64,000 bases of DNA. Source: a candidate division KSB1 bacterium. GTDB lineage: Bacteria > Zhuqueibacterota > Zhuqueibacteria > Zhuqueibacterales > Zhuqueibacteraceae. The stretch is taken from NCBI GenBank assembly GCA_034506255.1, contig JAPDPX010000005.1:248001-312000 (forward strand), in the 5' to 3' direction. Both the position numbers and the translations under genes were made by a program. Of the stretch, positions 23,382 through 32,606 are shown one piece after another. Numbering within the stretch: the stretch's first letter is position 1; each line of letters begins with the position of its first letter. A model generated the notes under the pieces. That model was given only the letters and a program-made list of their open reading frames with translations, was not told the origin of the DNA and made no database searches.

Positions 23382-25934
23382 TCAAACATGCCGGCGACCG
23401 GCAAATATGAAGCCCGCACACAACACCAACGCACCCAGGCTCAGCCACACGCCGGTGGTGAAGGCCCGTGAAGCATAGCGAAATTCGATGCGATGCTGAC
23501 CGGCAGGCACGGCAACGCCGCGAAAACAATAATTGGCCACCTGGGTTTTCACCGGCTTGCCGTCGAGATAGGCGTGCCATCCAGGGGGGTAATAATTATC
23601 ACTCAACACCAAAATCTGCGGAAACGCCGCGCTCGTCTCAATGGTGAGATGATGAAGCTGATATTCCGTGACGATGGCGCGCGCCGTGGTGTCGGGCTGC
23701 GGTTCCAGCGCGGGTGGTTGTTCGAGCAGGACGGTGGTGTGCGGATCAAAGGTGCTGGCAGCCAGCCGCTGCAATGCCGCCAGATTTTGCGTTTGCACTT
23801 CATAGCGTCCCACCAGAAAGGCGCGCGGCAGGGCCGTGGTGTTTTCCAAGATGTGCAACGGATAGGCGCCGCCTTGATAGTTCACCGTCACGGTGGCACG
23901 GCTGACCCAGTTTTCCTCCGGCAGGGGAAAGAAGGCGAGAATGTATTTCACATTCAGCAGGTCGAGCAGATTTTTGATGACCGTGCGGCGCTCCGCCGGA
24001 ATCGCCTCCACCGGTTTGGGCTGCAGACCCTGCCGGCCGTTTTCTACAACCACGGTGAAATAGTCATGCAGCAAGCCGCTCTGCAGATCTGTGGCCTCGA
24101 GGAAATCCTGGTAGCGCCGCGGCTTGGCGGCATGATAGCCGCCCACGCTGTGAATGTCCTGCGCCGCCCAGTGTGTTTCACGGAAGAGATCGAGCGTGGG
24201 ATAGATGCGGTAAAGACTCTTGTCCTGCTGCAGGAACAGGGCGACGGCATCGGGTTGGAGAACGGCCTGGGCGTTGCGTTCAGGCGCGGGTGGATTACCG
24301 ATTTTCTTGTCGACGATCCAGAGATCGATGAGCGTCAGGACGACGATGACCGCCGCAGCGGTGCGCGGGGCGATCCTGCCGGCAAAGGCCAGCGCCAGCA
24401 TCACCAGACCCGTGCCTGCCAGCAGCGTGAGCTTCCACCAATCTCCAAACAGCATGTCGAAACGCATTTCATCCAGGCGCGCCTGGGTGGCGGGATCATA
24501 TTGATCGGGATAGAGGCCGGCCATGAACTGCTGCAGGCTGCTCTGGAACACTGTTATCAGCAGCGCCAACAGCAGGAGCACGCCTGCCATCCGCCAGAGA
24601 TTTTTCGCGATCCCCGCGTGGCGGCTGGCGCGCTGTGCGGCGGGCGTGGCCAGCGGCTGCAGCAGTGCCTGCAAGCCCAGGCCCGCCAAAATCGCAACGC
24701 AACCCTGCACCAGCACCAGGATCATCACCGGCACACGAAATTTGTTGAAATGCGGGAAATAGTCGTAGAACAGCCGGTAGAAGGATTCAAAATGATGGCC
24801 GAAGGAGATCAGCAGCGCCAGCAGGATGCTCGCGCCGAGAAAGCCGGCATGCGGCACGCGTTTGATCAGTGCAAAGATGGCGAGCGCGAGCACCAGAATG
24901 CCCATGTAGTTGGGATAATCGGTGAAGGGCATCGTCCCCCAATAGGTCATGCCGCCGAAGCCGTAAAACGAAGGCAGCAGAAAGGTCATCATCTCTCCGG
25001 GCGAGAACGACCATTGCGTGGCATAATCGAAGCCGACTCCGGCCTCCGCCTGCGTGGTTTGCAACACCGAGGCGGACCCGCGAATGGAGTGGGGCGTGTA
25101 TTCCTGCACCGGCAGAAACAGAATGGCAGCCAGGGCCAGCGCCAGGGCCACGGCCGCGGCAAAACCGCCCAGCATCGGCAGCACGCGTGCGGCCTGTTTG
25201 CGCAGGAGCACGGTTGCCAGCTCATAGAGCACGAAAAATCCCACCAGCATCAAACCATAGTAGGCGATCTGGATGTGGCCGCGCTGCAGCATGGAGCCGA
25301 GCGTCAGGCCGGCGAGGCCGATATTCCGCAGCGAGACTTTTTCGAGCAGGCGATCCACCGCCCACAGCGCGAGCGGCAGGTAGGCGGCTGTCATCATCTG
25401 CGAGCCGTGGCCGAAAATGATCATGGTGATCAAATAAGGCGTGAGCATGAACGCCAAACCGCCCAGCAGCGCCGGCAGATAGTCCGCACCCTTGCGGCGC
25501 AGAAACAGAAAAACCCCCAAGCCGGCCAGCACATAGTGCAGGGCGATAAGCAACATGCCGCGCACCGGCACCACGCGGCTGATCACCTCGACAAGGGCGT
25601 GAGGAAAATAGGCAAGGGGATTGTACGTCAGGCTCGCGAAGCTCGGCATGCCGCCAAAAATGTGGGGCAGCCACTGGGGATACACGCCTTCCTCCCACAA
25701 TGCTTTCTTCAACGGTGCCGAAAGGGCGAGCGGCGCCTGGGCATCGGGCGAGAGATAGGTCTTGCCCAGGAAGATGGTCTCAAAGAAAAACACCAGCATG
25801 AGCAGGAGATAAACGCCGCTTGCAGACAGCACGGGATGCTTTGTGAACCAGGTGAAGGTGGGCGAAGTCGCGGCCGTGCGACCGGGCCCGCCGGCCGCCG
25901 CGGCACGCCGGTGCGAAGAGGTTTTCTTGGACAT
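23382..25934 (-). CDS. YfhO-family polytopic membrane protein
   Basis: A large, 850-residue membrane protein with a short Ser/Lys/Ala-rich N-terminus and roughly a dozen transmembrane helices. The long first extracytoplasmic loop reads PLKKALWEEGVYPQWLPHIF and GGMPSFASLTYNPLAYFP, typical of the family. A C-terminal beta-rich soluble part precedes two last helices, with VLSDNYYPPGWHAYLDGKP near the end, a hallmark of YfhO proteins. In Firmicutes YfhO helps glycosylate lipoteichoic acid; in FCB bacteria the role is not defined but a membrane glycosyltransferase-type fold is expected. The MSKK start at 25934 is chosen over the longer frame. It is divergent from the nonulosonic acid cluster. Confidence 0.9.
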   Translation of the reverse strand: MSKKTSSHRRAAAAGGPGRTAATSPTFTWFTKHPVLSASGVYLLLMLVFFFETIFLGKTYLSPDAQAPLALSAPLKKALWEEGVYPQWLPHIFGGMPSFASLTYNPLAYFPHALVEVISRVVPVRGMLLIALHYVLAGLGVFLFLRRKGADYLPALLGGLAFMLTPYLITMIIFGHGSQMMTAAYLPLALWAVDRLLEKVSLRNIGLAGLTLGSMLQRGHIQIAYYGLMLVGFFVLYELATVLLRKQAARVLPMLGGFAAAVALALALAAILFLPVQEYTPHSIRGSASVLQTTQAEAGVGFDYATQWSFSPGEMMTFLLPSFYGFGGMTYWGTMPFTDYPNYMGILVLALAIFALIKRVPHAGFLGASILLALLISFGHHFESFYRLFYDYFPHFNKFRVPVMILVLVQGCVAILAGLGLQALLQPLATPAAQRASRHAGIAKNLWRMAGVLLLLALLITVFQSSLQQFMAGLYPDQYDPATQARLDEMRFDMLFGDWWKLTLLAGTGLVMLALAFAGRIAPRTAAAVIVVLTLIDLWIVDKKIGNPPAPERNAQAVLQPDAVALFLQQDKSLYRIYPTLDLFRETHWAAQDIHSVGGYHAAKPRRYQDFLEATDLQSGLLHDYFTVVVENGRQGLQPKPVEAIPAERRTVIKNLLDLLNVKYILAFFPLPEENWVSRATVTVNYQGGAYPLHILENTTALPRAFLVGRYEVQTQNLAALQRLAASTFDPHTTVLLEQPPALEPQPDTTARAIVTEYQLHHLTIETSAAFPQILVLSDNYYPPGWHAYLDGKPVKTQVANYCFRGVAVPAGQHRIEFRYASRAFTTGVWLSLGALVLCAGFIFAGRRHV

Positions 25935-26164
25935 GGAGAAGCGGGGATCCTTGGCGAAATTGGTGTATTGTTCCGCAGAAACTATCACGCCCGCAAAGTT
26001 TTTTGAAGCGTGAAACCGTCCGCAACGCAAAAATACCGACCGGACGGTTTTCGCGGTTCAAAATTTTGGTTGCGGCATGAACACCGCGTTCTGGTACTGC
26101 CCTGAGAGCGTTGTCGCGCAGGCTGCCGGCATTGGTCCGCAGGCAGGAGGACTGCGTCACGTGG

Positions 26165-26191
26165 TTGCGGCTCAGAATGAGGCGCTATATA
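26165..26191 (+). promoter_or_regulatory. Possible promoter for the methyltransferase gene
   Basis: TTGCGG (26165-26170) is followed 15 bp later by TATATA (26186-26191), or 17 bp later by TATAGG. The spacing is not ideal, so this is tentative. Confidence 0.3.
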
Positions 26192-26196
26192 GGATG

Positions 26197-26282
26197 ATTT
26201 TCCACGAATCGCAAGATTTTTTCTGTGGAAAATTCCCGCCGGGTATTTATATTGCCCGCCGGCTTGCAAATTGGCAGGCCGG
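26197..26282 (+). promoter_or_regulatory. Two consecutive hairpins in the leader of the sugar-biosynthesis cluster
   Basis: ATTTTCCAC (26197-26205) pairs perfectly with GTGGAAAAT (26225-26233). A second stem pairs CCGGCTTGC (26259-26267) with GCAGGCCGG (26274-26282) around a 6-nt loop and is followed by TTTCCTCTG. The second looks like a weak intrinsic terminator, so the pair could act as an attenuator or simply as an mRNA 5' structure. A third inverted repeat, ACCGTCCG/CGGACGGT (26015-26022 / 26041-26048), lies further upstream in the same divergent spacer. Confidence 0.4.
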
Positions 26283-26472
26283 TTTCCTCTGAAAATAAAT
26301 TTTGTCGTGGCGCCTTCGAGACCGGGGTCTGAAGGCGCGGCGGCGAGAACGCTGAAAACCTTCGCGAGTGTGATCTGCTGCAAACCCAGGCAGACTGAAA
26401 GCCGGCGTCACGAAAATGCTGCGCTCCCAAGGAGCTTTCCAGAATGATGCGGTAACGGACTGGCAGATAAAC

Positions 26473-27156
26473 ATGAAAACAGGAATACCGCCTGCCCGCC
26501 GCGGGAATTCGCCGATCGAGGCCTGGCGCGGCGAATTCGGCAGAGCCTGCACCGATCGCAACGCCTGGACGCTGGCGGAGATGGAGGAAAAATACCGGCA
26601 CACCTACGGCCTGAGCCGCACCGAAATGAACCGCCACCAGCTCGAGGCGCTCGATCGCAACCTGCGCATCCTGGAGGTGGGGGCCAATATCGGCAACCAG
26701 TTGCTCTGCCTGCAGCAAATGGGCTTCACCTCGCTCTACGGCATCGAGCTGCAGGAATATGCCGTGGAGCTGGCCAGGCAACGCATCCGCCACATCAATT
26801 TGCTCACCGGTGTCGCCCACGATCTGCCGTTCAAAGACGGTTTCTTCGATCTGGTCTTCACTTCCGGCGTGCTGATTCACATCGCGCCCGCCGAGATCAC
26901 GGCGGTGCTGCGGGAGATTCACCGTTGCACCAGACGCTACATTTGGGGCTTCGAGTATTTTGCGGAGCGTTACACCGAGGTCAACTACCGCGGCCATGAC
27001 GGTTTGCTGTGGAAAACGGATTTTGCCCGGCTTTATCTCGACACCTTTCCCGATTTGCGTCTGCCGCGGGAAGATCGTTATCGTTACCTGGGGCAGGACC
27101 TGACGGACACCATGTTCCTGCTGGAGCGGATCGCGGCGCCGGCCAGCCACCAATGA
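26473..27156 (+). CDS. SAM-dependent methyltransferase, pseudaminic-acid-biosynthesis-associated type
   Basis: A 227-residue class I methyltransferase. Motif I is ILEVGANIGNQLLCLQQ, followed by YGIELQEYAVELAR, HDLPFKDGFFDLVFTSGVLIHI and RYIWGFEYFAERYTEVNYRG. The N-terminal EAWRGEFGRACTDRN segment and the C-terminal YLGQDLTDTMFLLER match the methylase family that accompanies pseudaminic acid genes (TIGR03587 type). It sits directly before the pse genes, separated only by repeat copy 3. It probably methylates the finished sugar or an intermediate (inference). The start at 26473 was chosen because the extra upstream codons lack homology; no clear ribosome binding site is visible. Confidence 0.85.
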   Translation: MKTGIPPARRGNSPIEAWRGEFGRACTDRNAWTLAEMEEKYRHTYGLSRTEMNRHQLEALDRNLRILEVGANIGNQLLCLQQMGFTSLYGIELQEYAVELARQRIRHINLLTGVAHDLPFKDGFFDLVFTSGVLIHIAPAEITAVLREIHRCTRRYIWGFEYFAERYTEVNYRGHDGLLWKTDFARLYLDTFPDLRLPREDRYRYLGQDLTDTMFLLERIAAPASHQ

Positions 27157-27160
27157 AATA

Positions 27161-27514
27161 CCTGGATTGTGCATGCCGGCTCGCTGTTGCCAGGAGGAAA
27201 TGCCGTGTTCACAAAACGCCGCGAGGAGGGAATTGTTGGTAGACTTGGGAATCCTGCATCTCTTTAAACTCCCTTGGGAGTGGCCTGGAGAATTTCTCAT
27301 GATCTGGCGCGTTCTCTCTTTTGAGAGGGGCCAAGCCGGTCACTCCTGACAGAGTTTTGGGAAATGCGGCATGCAACCTCGCTAAAACAGTGCCCCCCCT
27401 GCCGGAGTTGACAGCACGTTTGCCTGCATTTTTTTATGCCCCCTGGGGTGGCCGGGCGTCGCGATCAAATCGGCGTTCCCCGCTGATGGCTTCAACCTGG
27501 GTGCAAAATTCAGG
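27161..27514 (+). repeat. Dispersed TIR-bounded repeat, copy 3 (unit Y only)
   Basis: It begins CCTGGATTGTGCA (27161-27173), 5 bp after the methyltransferase stop, and ends TGCAAAATTCAGG (27502-27514). Only the Y-type arrangement is present: opening module with GCCAGGAGGAAATG, AAACTCCCTTGGGAGTGG, a diverged centre, GGAGTTGACAGCACGTTTGCC, TTTTTTTATGCCCC and GGGTGGCCGGGCGTCGCGATC. It is more divergent than copies 1 and 2. It stands inside the sugar gene cluster between the methyltransferase gene and pseB. Confidence 0.8.
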
Positions 27515-27632
27515 TGCCACCAAAAACTTGTGGAGTATACCCTTCAAGGTCGGTGCCGGAAGGCACGACGACGAAAGTTTTTCCTCGTGAGGGATGCGCA
27601 AACCTACAGGCAATTCCACTGTGAGAGGCGTC

Positions 27633-28601
27633 ATGAACTGGAGTGACAAGACCGTTTTGCTCACCGGCGGTACCGGCTCGTTTGGCAGGAAATTCGTCGA
27701 GATTGCGCTGCAAAAATACCGGCCGAAAAAATTGATCGTCTTCAGCCGCGACGAGCTCAAGCAATACGAAATGCAGCAGCAGTTCCGCGATCCGATTCTG
27801 CGCTACTTTCTCGGTGACGTGCGGGACAAGGAGCGGCTGCACCGCGCGCTGCACGGCGTCGACATCGTGGTGCATGCCGCGGCGCTCAAACAAATCCCCG
27901 CCTGCGAATACAATCCCATCGAAGCGGTGAAGACCAACGTGCTGGGCGCCCAGAACATCATCGAAGCCGCCATCGACAACGGCGTGCAGCGCGTGATTGC
28001 CCTGAGCACGGACAAAGCCGCCAATCCCGTCAATCTCTATGGCGCCACCAAACTGGTTTCGGACAAGCTCTTTGTCGCGGGCAATTCCTATTCCGGCGCG
28101 CACGGGCCCCGTTTCAGCGCGGTGCGCTACGGCAACGTGATCGGCAGCCGCGGCAGCGTGATCCCCTTTTTCAAGGAGCGGCGCGCCACCGGCGAACTGC
28201 CCATCACTGATTTGCGCATGACCCGCTTTTTCATCACCCTCGAACAGGGGGTGGAATTCGTGTTCCGCTGCTTCGATTTGATGCAGGGGGGTGAGATTTT
28301 CGTGCCGAAGATTCCCAGCATGCGCATCACCGATCTCGCCAAGGCGCTGGCGCCGGAGTGCCGGCTGAAGGTGGTGGGCATCCGGCCCGGCGAGAAAATT
28401 CACGAAACCATGGTGCCGCGCGACGAGGCGCATCACACCCTGGAGTTCGACACCTATTTCATCGTCGAGCCGGCGTTCCCCTGGTGGGGGCCGGCCAATC
28501 ACGGCGCGGGCAGGCGTGTGCCGGATGACTTCAGCTACAGCAGCGACAACAACACCTGGTGGTTGAGCGCGGAGGAACTGAAAAAACTGGTGGGCGAATG
28601 A
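27633..28601 (+). CDS. pseB: UDP-N-acetylglucosamine 4,6-dehydratase (inverting), PseB
   Basis: A 322-residue extended short-chain dehydrogenase. It has the NAD(P)-binding GGTGSFG at 12-18, the family signature VFSRDELKQ, STDKAANPVN (125-134) and the catalytic Tyr136/Lys140 pair in LYGATK. The last part contains RPGEKIHETM and the long C-terminal helix of the PseB/FlaA1 group. It should convert UDP-GlcNAc to the 4-keto-6-deoxy sugar with C5 inversion, the first step to pseudaminic acid. The ATG at 27633 follows GAGAGGC. Its stop overlaps the pseC start (ATGA), beginning a chain of overlapping genes. Confidence 0.95.
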   Translation: MNWSDKTVLLTGGTGSFGRKFVEIALQKYRPKKLIVFSRDELKQYEMQQQFRDPILRYFLGDVRDKERLHRALHGVDIVVHAAALKQIPACEYNPIEAVKTNVLGAQNIIEAAIDNGVQRVIALSTDKAANPVNLYGATKLVSDKLFVAGNSYSGAHGPRFSAVRYGNVIGSRGSVIPFFKERRATGELPITDLRMTRFFITLEQGVEFVFRCFDLMQGGEIFVPKIPSMRITDLAKALAPECRLKVVGIRPGEKIHETMVPRDEAHHTLEFDTYFIVEPAFPWWGPANHGAGRRVPDDFSYSSDNNTWWLSAEELKKLVGE

Positions 28602-29773
28602 GTCGCGATTGGCTGCCTTATGGCCGGCACTGGCTGGACGAGGAGGACATCGCCGCCGTGGTCGAGGTGCTGCGCCATCACCATCTCACCCAGGGCGAAA
28701 AAGTCGCGGAATTTGAACAGGCGCTGGCGCAGTATTGCGGCGCGAAGTATGCCGTGGCGGTGGCCAACGGCACGGCGGCATTGCATTGCGCCGCACTGGC
28801 GGCCGGCTTCGCGCCCGGCGAGGAGGTGATCACTTCACCGCTCACCTTTGCCGCCTCGGCCAACTGCATCGTCTATCTCGGCGGCCGGCCGGTGTTCGCG
28901 GATATCGATGCCGGCACGCGCAATCTCGATCCCGCCGAGGTCGCCCGCCGGCTAACACCCAAAACCCGCGGCCTGATCCCGGTGCATTTTGCCGGCCGCA
29001 GTTGTGACATGCCGGTGTTCGCCGAACTGGCGCGCCGCCACAATCTGGTGGTGATCGAAGATGCCGCGCACGCCCTCGGCAGTGAATATGAAGCCGGCGG
29101 CACCTGCCTGCGCGTCGGCGCCTGCGCGCATTCCGACATGACGATTTTCAGCTTCCATCCGGTCAAGCATGTCACCACCGGCGAAGGCGGCGCCATTCTC
29201 ACCAACCGCGAAGACTTGTATCAGCGTCTGCTGCTGTTGCGCAGCCACGGCATCACCAAAAATCCGCAACTGCTCGAGCGCAATGAGGGGCCGTGGTATT
29301 ATGAAATGCAGGCGCTCGGTTTCAACTACCGCCTGAGCGACATCCAGTGCGCGCTGGGGCTGAGCCAGTTGCGCAAGCTGCCGCAGTTCATCGCGCGCCG
29401 CGCCGCGATCGTCGCGCGCTACAATGCCGCGTTCGGCACGCACCCCGCGCTGATTCCACCGCAAGTGCCGCGCGCGCTCACCGCCTGGCATCTCTATGTG
29501 TTGGAATTCGACCTCGCCCGGCTTGATTGCGACCGGCGCACGATCTTCCTCGAGCTGCAGCAGGCCGGTCTCGGCGTGCAGGTGCATTACATTCCCGTGC
29601 CCCTGCTGCCCTATTACCGCAGGCAGTTCGGCACCCGGCCCGGCGATTATCCCCGCGCGGAACGCTACTACAGCCGCGCACTTTCACTGCCGCTTTATCC
29701 CAAACTCACGGACGCCGAGGTGGAGCGGGTGATCGAAACGGTTTTCACAGTCGTCAACCGCCATTGCCGATGA
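28598..29773 (+). CDS. pseC: UDP-4-keto sugar aminotransferase, PseC (DegT/DnrJ/EryC1 family)
   Basis: A 391-residue PLP-dependent sugar aminotransferase. The PLP lysine is Lys190 in FSFHPVKHVTTGEGG, and VIEDAAHALG (Asp155) and NGTAALHCA bind the cofactor. LPYGRHWLDEEDI at the N-terminus and FNYRLSDIQCALG are PseC-type. It transfers an amino group from glutamate to C4 of the PseB product. It overlaps pseB upstream (ATGA) and the cytidylyltransferase gene downstream (ATGA), implying translational coupling. Confidence 0.95.
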   Translation: MSRDWLPYGRHWLDEEDIAAVVEVLRHHHLTQGEKVAEFEQALAQYCGAKYAVAVANGTAALHCAALAAGFAPGEEVITSPLTFAASANCIVYLGGRPVFADIDAGTRNLDPAEVARRLTPKTRGLIPVHFAGRSCDMPVFAELARRHNLVVIEDAAHALGSEYEAGGTCLRVGACAHSDMTIFSFHPVKHVTTGEGGAILTNREDLYQRLLLLRSHGITKNPQLLERNEGPWYYEMQALGFNYRLSDIQCALGLSQLRKLPQFIARRAAIVARYNAAFGTHPALIPPQVPRALTAWHLYVLEFDLARLDCDRRTIFLELQQAGLGVQVHYIPVPLLPYYRRQFGTRPGDYPRAERYYSRALSLPLYPKLTDAEVERVIETVFTVVNRHCR

Positions 29774-30534
29774 GCATGCTCTCCGACAAGACGGCATGGT
29801 CGGCCGCCGTCATCCTGCAGGCACGCATGGGCTCGACACGCCTGCCCGGCAAGGTGTTGCGCCCGGTCGCGGGCCGGCCGCTGCTCCAATGGTGCCTGCT
29901 GCGGCTGGCGGAATCCCGGCTGTGCCGCCGGGTGATCGTGGCCACCACCACCCTGCCCCAGGATGATGCCATTGCCGCGTTTTGTGAACAGCAGCAGGTG
30001 CCCTGCTTTCGCGGCAGCGAAAACGATGTGCTGCACCGCTACCACGAGGCGGCGCGGCAGTTTTGCGTCGATCCCGTGATTCGCGTCACCGCCGATTGTC
30101 CGCTCATCGACGCGCGGGTGCTCGATGCCATGCTGGAGGCCTATTTCGCCCGGCCGGTGGATTACCTGAGCAACACGCTGAAGCGCAGCTTCCCGCGCGG
30201 TTATGATCTCGAAATCTTTTCGTTCGCCGCGCTGCACCGCGCGCAGCAACAGGCGCAACAGGCCCATGAACGCGAGCATGTCACACCTTTCCTCTACCAG
30301 CATCCGCAGATGTTCAAACTGGCCGGTTTTGAAAATGACTGCGAGGCCTCGGCGCTGCGCGTGACGGTGGACACGCCCGAGGACCTGCAGGTGGTGGAAG
30401 GCATTTATCAATATTTTCTGCAAACGGGCCGCGGCCATCATTTCACGCTGGCGGAGTTGCTGCAACTCTGGCGCAGCCGGCCCGAACTGGCGGCGCGCAA
30501 TCAACATGTTCGGCAAAAGCAACTCGGTGAGTAA
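29770..30534 (+). CDS. pseF: CMP-nonulosonic acid cytidylyltransferase (PseF/SpsF-like)
   Basis: A 254-residue nucleotidyltransferase. The N-terminal ILQARMGSTRLPGKVL is the nucleotide-binding loop of the SpsF/NeuA cytidylyltransferase family, with VIRVTADCPLID and YDLEIFSFAAL downstream. It should activate the nine-carbon sugar with CTP. It is closer in pattern to SpsF of spore-coat clusters than to Campylobacter PseF, so the symbol is a pathway assignment rather than strict orthology. It starts inside the pseC stop (ATGA) and its 3' end overlaps pseG by 29 bp. Confidence 0.88.
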   Translation: MSMLSDKTAWSAAVILQARMGSTRLPGKVLRPVAGRPLLQWCLLRLAESRLCRRVIVATTTLPQDDAIAAFCEQQQVPCFRGSENDVLHRYHEAARQFCVDPVIRVTADCPLIDARVLDAMLEAYFARPVDYLSNTLKRSFPRGYDLEIFSFAALHRAQQQAQQAHEREHVTPFLYQHPQMFKLAGFENDCEASALRVTVDTPEDLQVVEGIYQYFLQTGRGHHFTLAELLQLWRSRPELAARNQHVRQKQLGE

Positions 30535-31558
30535 GGCAATCATTTTTCGGACCGACGGCAGCCACACCCTGGGCGTTGGCCATGTGTATCGCTGCCTGGC
30601 GCTGGCGGAGGCGCTGCACCGTCGTGGCTGTCAGGCGTGCTTTGCGGTCACGGTGACGCCGGCGGCGATTCAGGCGCTGATTCGGCAACACGGCCATCAG
30701 GTGGAGGTGCTCGCCGGCGGGGCGCCGGAACTCACGCAGCTTGCCGCGCTCTCAGAGCGGCTGGGCACGCGGCTGATCTGTGTCGATAGCTACGCCGCCG
30801 ATGCCGCATATTTTCGCGCCCTGCAGGCGGCGGGCTGGCGCACGGTGTGCATCGATGACTTTGCCGGCTTCCCGATTGCAGCCGGGATGGTGATCAATCA
30901 CAATGCCTATGCCGCGGAGTTGCGCTATGACGTTCCCGCCGGGGCGCGCCTGCGGCTCGGTCCGCGTTATGCACTGTTGCGCCGGCAATTTCGCGAAACG
31001 CGCCTTGCCGCCCTGCCGCCGGCGACGCCGCCCTACGTTCTGGTGTTGATCGGCGGGTCGGATCCGCAGCAATGGAGTCTGCGTCTCGCCCGCAGTCTGC
31101 TGGCGGCACTGCCGGCAGCGGTCCATCTCGTCGTCGTCGCCGGCCCGGCAACCACCAGCCTGCCGGAGTTGCAGCACTGGTCGCGGGCGCATCCCCGTTT
31201 GCGCGTGCTGCACCGGCCGCCGGATCTGCCGGCCGTGATGGCGGGCGCCAGCCTCGCCATCAGCGGCGCCGGCGTGACGACTTACGAACTCGCCTGTCTC
31301 GGGGTGCCGAGTTTGCTGTTGATCGTTGCCGACAATCAACGGCAAAATGCCGCGGCACTCGGCCGCCTGGGCATCGCACAGGTGCTGGGCTGGCACGAGG
31401 ATTTGCAGGCGGAGGAGATTGCCGCGCGCGCGGCTGTGCTTTTGGAAAATGGCAGTGAACGGCAAGAGCTGGCGGCGCGTGGCCGGCGCCTGGTGGATGG
31501 TGCAGGCGCGGAACGTGTTGCCGGGGAGATTGTGCATGAAATCGATTCCTCTTACTGA
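30506..31558 (+). CDS. pseG: UDP-2,4-diacetamido-2,4,6-trideoxy-L-altropyranose hydrolase (PseG/SpsG-like)
   Basis: A 350-residue GT-B-like hydrolase. The N-terminal FRTDGSHTLGVGHVYRCLALA is the PseG hallmark (G-x-GH-xxR). The C-terminal part has LVLIGGSDPQQWS, the donor-site AISGAGVTTYELACLGVPSL and the usual NQRQNA. It removes UDP from the diacetamido sugar before condensation with phosphoenolpyruvate. The ATG at 30506 gives a 29-bp overlap with the previous gene; a GTG at 30527 is an alternative. The stop lies within the next gene, whose ATG is at 31536. Confidence 0.9.
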   Translation: MFGKSNSVSKAIIFRTDGSHTLGVGHVYRCLALAEALHRRGCQACFAVTVTPAAIQALIRQHGHQVEVLAGGAPELTQLAALSERLGTRLICVDSYAADAAYFRALQAAGWRTVCIDDFAGFPIAAGMVINHNAYAAELRYDVPAGARLRLGPRYALLRRQFRETRLAALPPATPPYVLVLIGGSDPQQWSLRLARSLLAALPAAVHLVVVAGPATTSLPELQHWSRAHPRLRVLHRPPDLPAVMAGASLAISGAGVTTYELACLGVPSLLLIVADNQRQNAAALGRLGIAQVLGWHEDLQAEEIAARAAVLLENGSERQELAARGRRLVDGAGAERVAGEIVHEIDSSY

Positions 31559-32594
31559 ATCCCGCCGCATTGGCGAAGGCGAACCCTGCTTCGTGATTGC
31601 CGAGGCGGGTTCCAATCACAATCGTGATTTTGCGCTGGCACAGAAGCTGATCGAGGTCGCCGCCCAAGCCGGCGCCGATTGCGTCAAGTTTCAAGTCTTC
31701 ACCGCCGATAAAATCTATTCCAAAAAAACGCCGAAGATGAGCTACTTGAAGGAGAAGCAGCTCACGCAGGAAAGCGAGACGGTGTATGATTTGATCAAGA
31801 AGCTCGAGCTGCCGCGCGAGTGGCTGCCGGACTTGCAGGCCTACAGCCGGGAACAGGGCATCATTTTCTCCGCCACGCCCTTTGATCTGGAAGCGGTCGA
31901 TCTGCTCGCCAAACTCGACGTACCCTTCTACAAAGTCGCCTCCTTTGAGATCACCCACCTGCCGCTGCTGCGCCACATCAGCTGCACCGGCAAGCCCATC
32001 ATTCTTTCCACCGGCATGGCCAGCCTGGCGGACATCGAGCGCGCGCTGGAGGCGATTGCGCAGGCCGGCAGCAGCGAGGTGATTTTGCTGCATTGCGCCA
32101 TCAACTATCCGCCGGCTTATGAGGACATTCATTTGCGCGCCCTCGACACCCTGCGCCGCGCCTTCGAGGTGCCGGTGGGATTTTCCGACCACACGCTCGA
32201 CAGCGTGTGCCCGATCGCCGCGGTGGCCCTGGGCGCCTGCGTCATCGAGAAACATTACACCGTCGACCGCTCGCTGCCGGGTCCCGATCATCCCTTCGCG
32301 ATGGAGCCGGCGCAATTGCGCGAGATGATCGACAGCATCCGCAAAACTGAAAAGGCGCTCGGCCGCGGGCTGAAGCGGCATACCGCCGCCGAAACCGAGC
32401 TGCACCGTCTGGCACGGCGCAGCCTGGTGGCCGCCTGCGACATTCCCGCGGGCACCACCATCACGGCGGCGATGCTGGAGGTGAAACGGCCGGGGTTCGG
32501 CATTCCCACCCATTTGATGGACCTGGTCATCGGCCGCACCGCGCGCGTCAACATTGCAGCCGATGATATTCTGTCCTGGGATATGATTGGCTGA
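31536..32594 (+). CDS. Nonulosonic acid synthase (NeuB/SpsE/PseI family)
   Basis: A 352-residue synthase with an N-terminal TIM barrel: FVIAEAGSNHNRDF, GADCVKFQVF, KVASFEITHLPLL, ILSTGMAS, VGFSDHT, VIEKHYTVDRSLPGPDHP. A C-terminal SAF (antifreeze-like) domain follows from about residue 285. It condenses phosphoenolpyruvate with a six-carbon amino sugar to give a nine-carbon acid. Several motifs (SNHNRDFALAQ, GPDHPFAMEP) look more NeuB/SpsE-like than PseI-like, so the exact product (pseudaminic, legionaminic or a related isomer) is not fixed by this gene, although PseB/PseC point to the L-altro branch. It overlaps pseG by 23 bp. Confidence 0.88.
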   Translation: MKSIPLTESRRIGEGEPCFVIAEAGSNHNRDFALAQKLIEVAAQAGADCVKFQVFTADKIYSKKTPKMSYLKEKQLTQESETVYDLIKKLELPREWLPDLQAYSREQGIIFSATPFDLEAVDLLAKLDVPFYKVASFEITHLPLLRHISCTGKPIILSTGMASLADIERALEAIAQAGSSEVILLHCAINYPPAYEDIHLRALDTLRRAFEVPVGFSDHTLDSVCPIAAVALGACVIEKHYTVDRSLPGPDHPFAMEPAQLREMIDSIRKTEKALGRGLKRHTAAETELHRLARRSLVAACDIPAGTTITAAMLEVKRPGFGIPTHLMDLVIGRTARVNIAADDILSWDMIG

Positions 32595-32606
32595 CCGCGC
32601 CACGCC

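Noticed and set aside
26185..27300. Minus-strand frame over the methyltransferase
   Set aside because: It runs through the intergenic repeat and the methyltransferase; no family features, whereas the plus-strand gene is recognisable.
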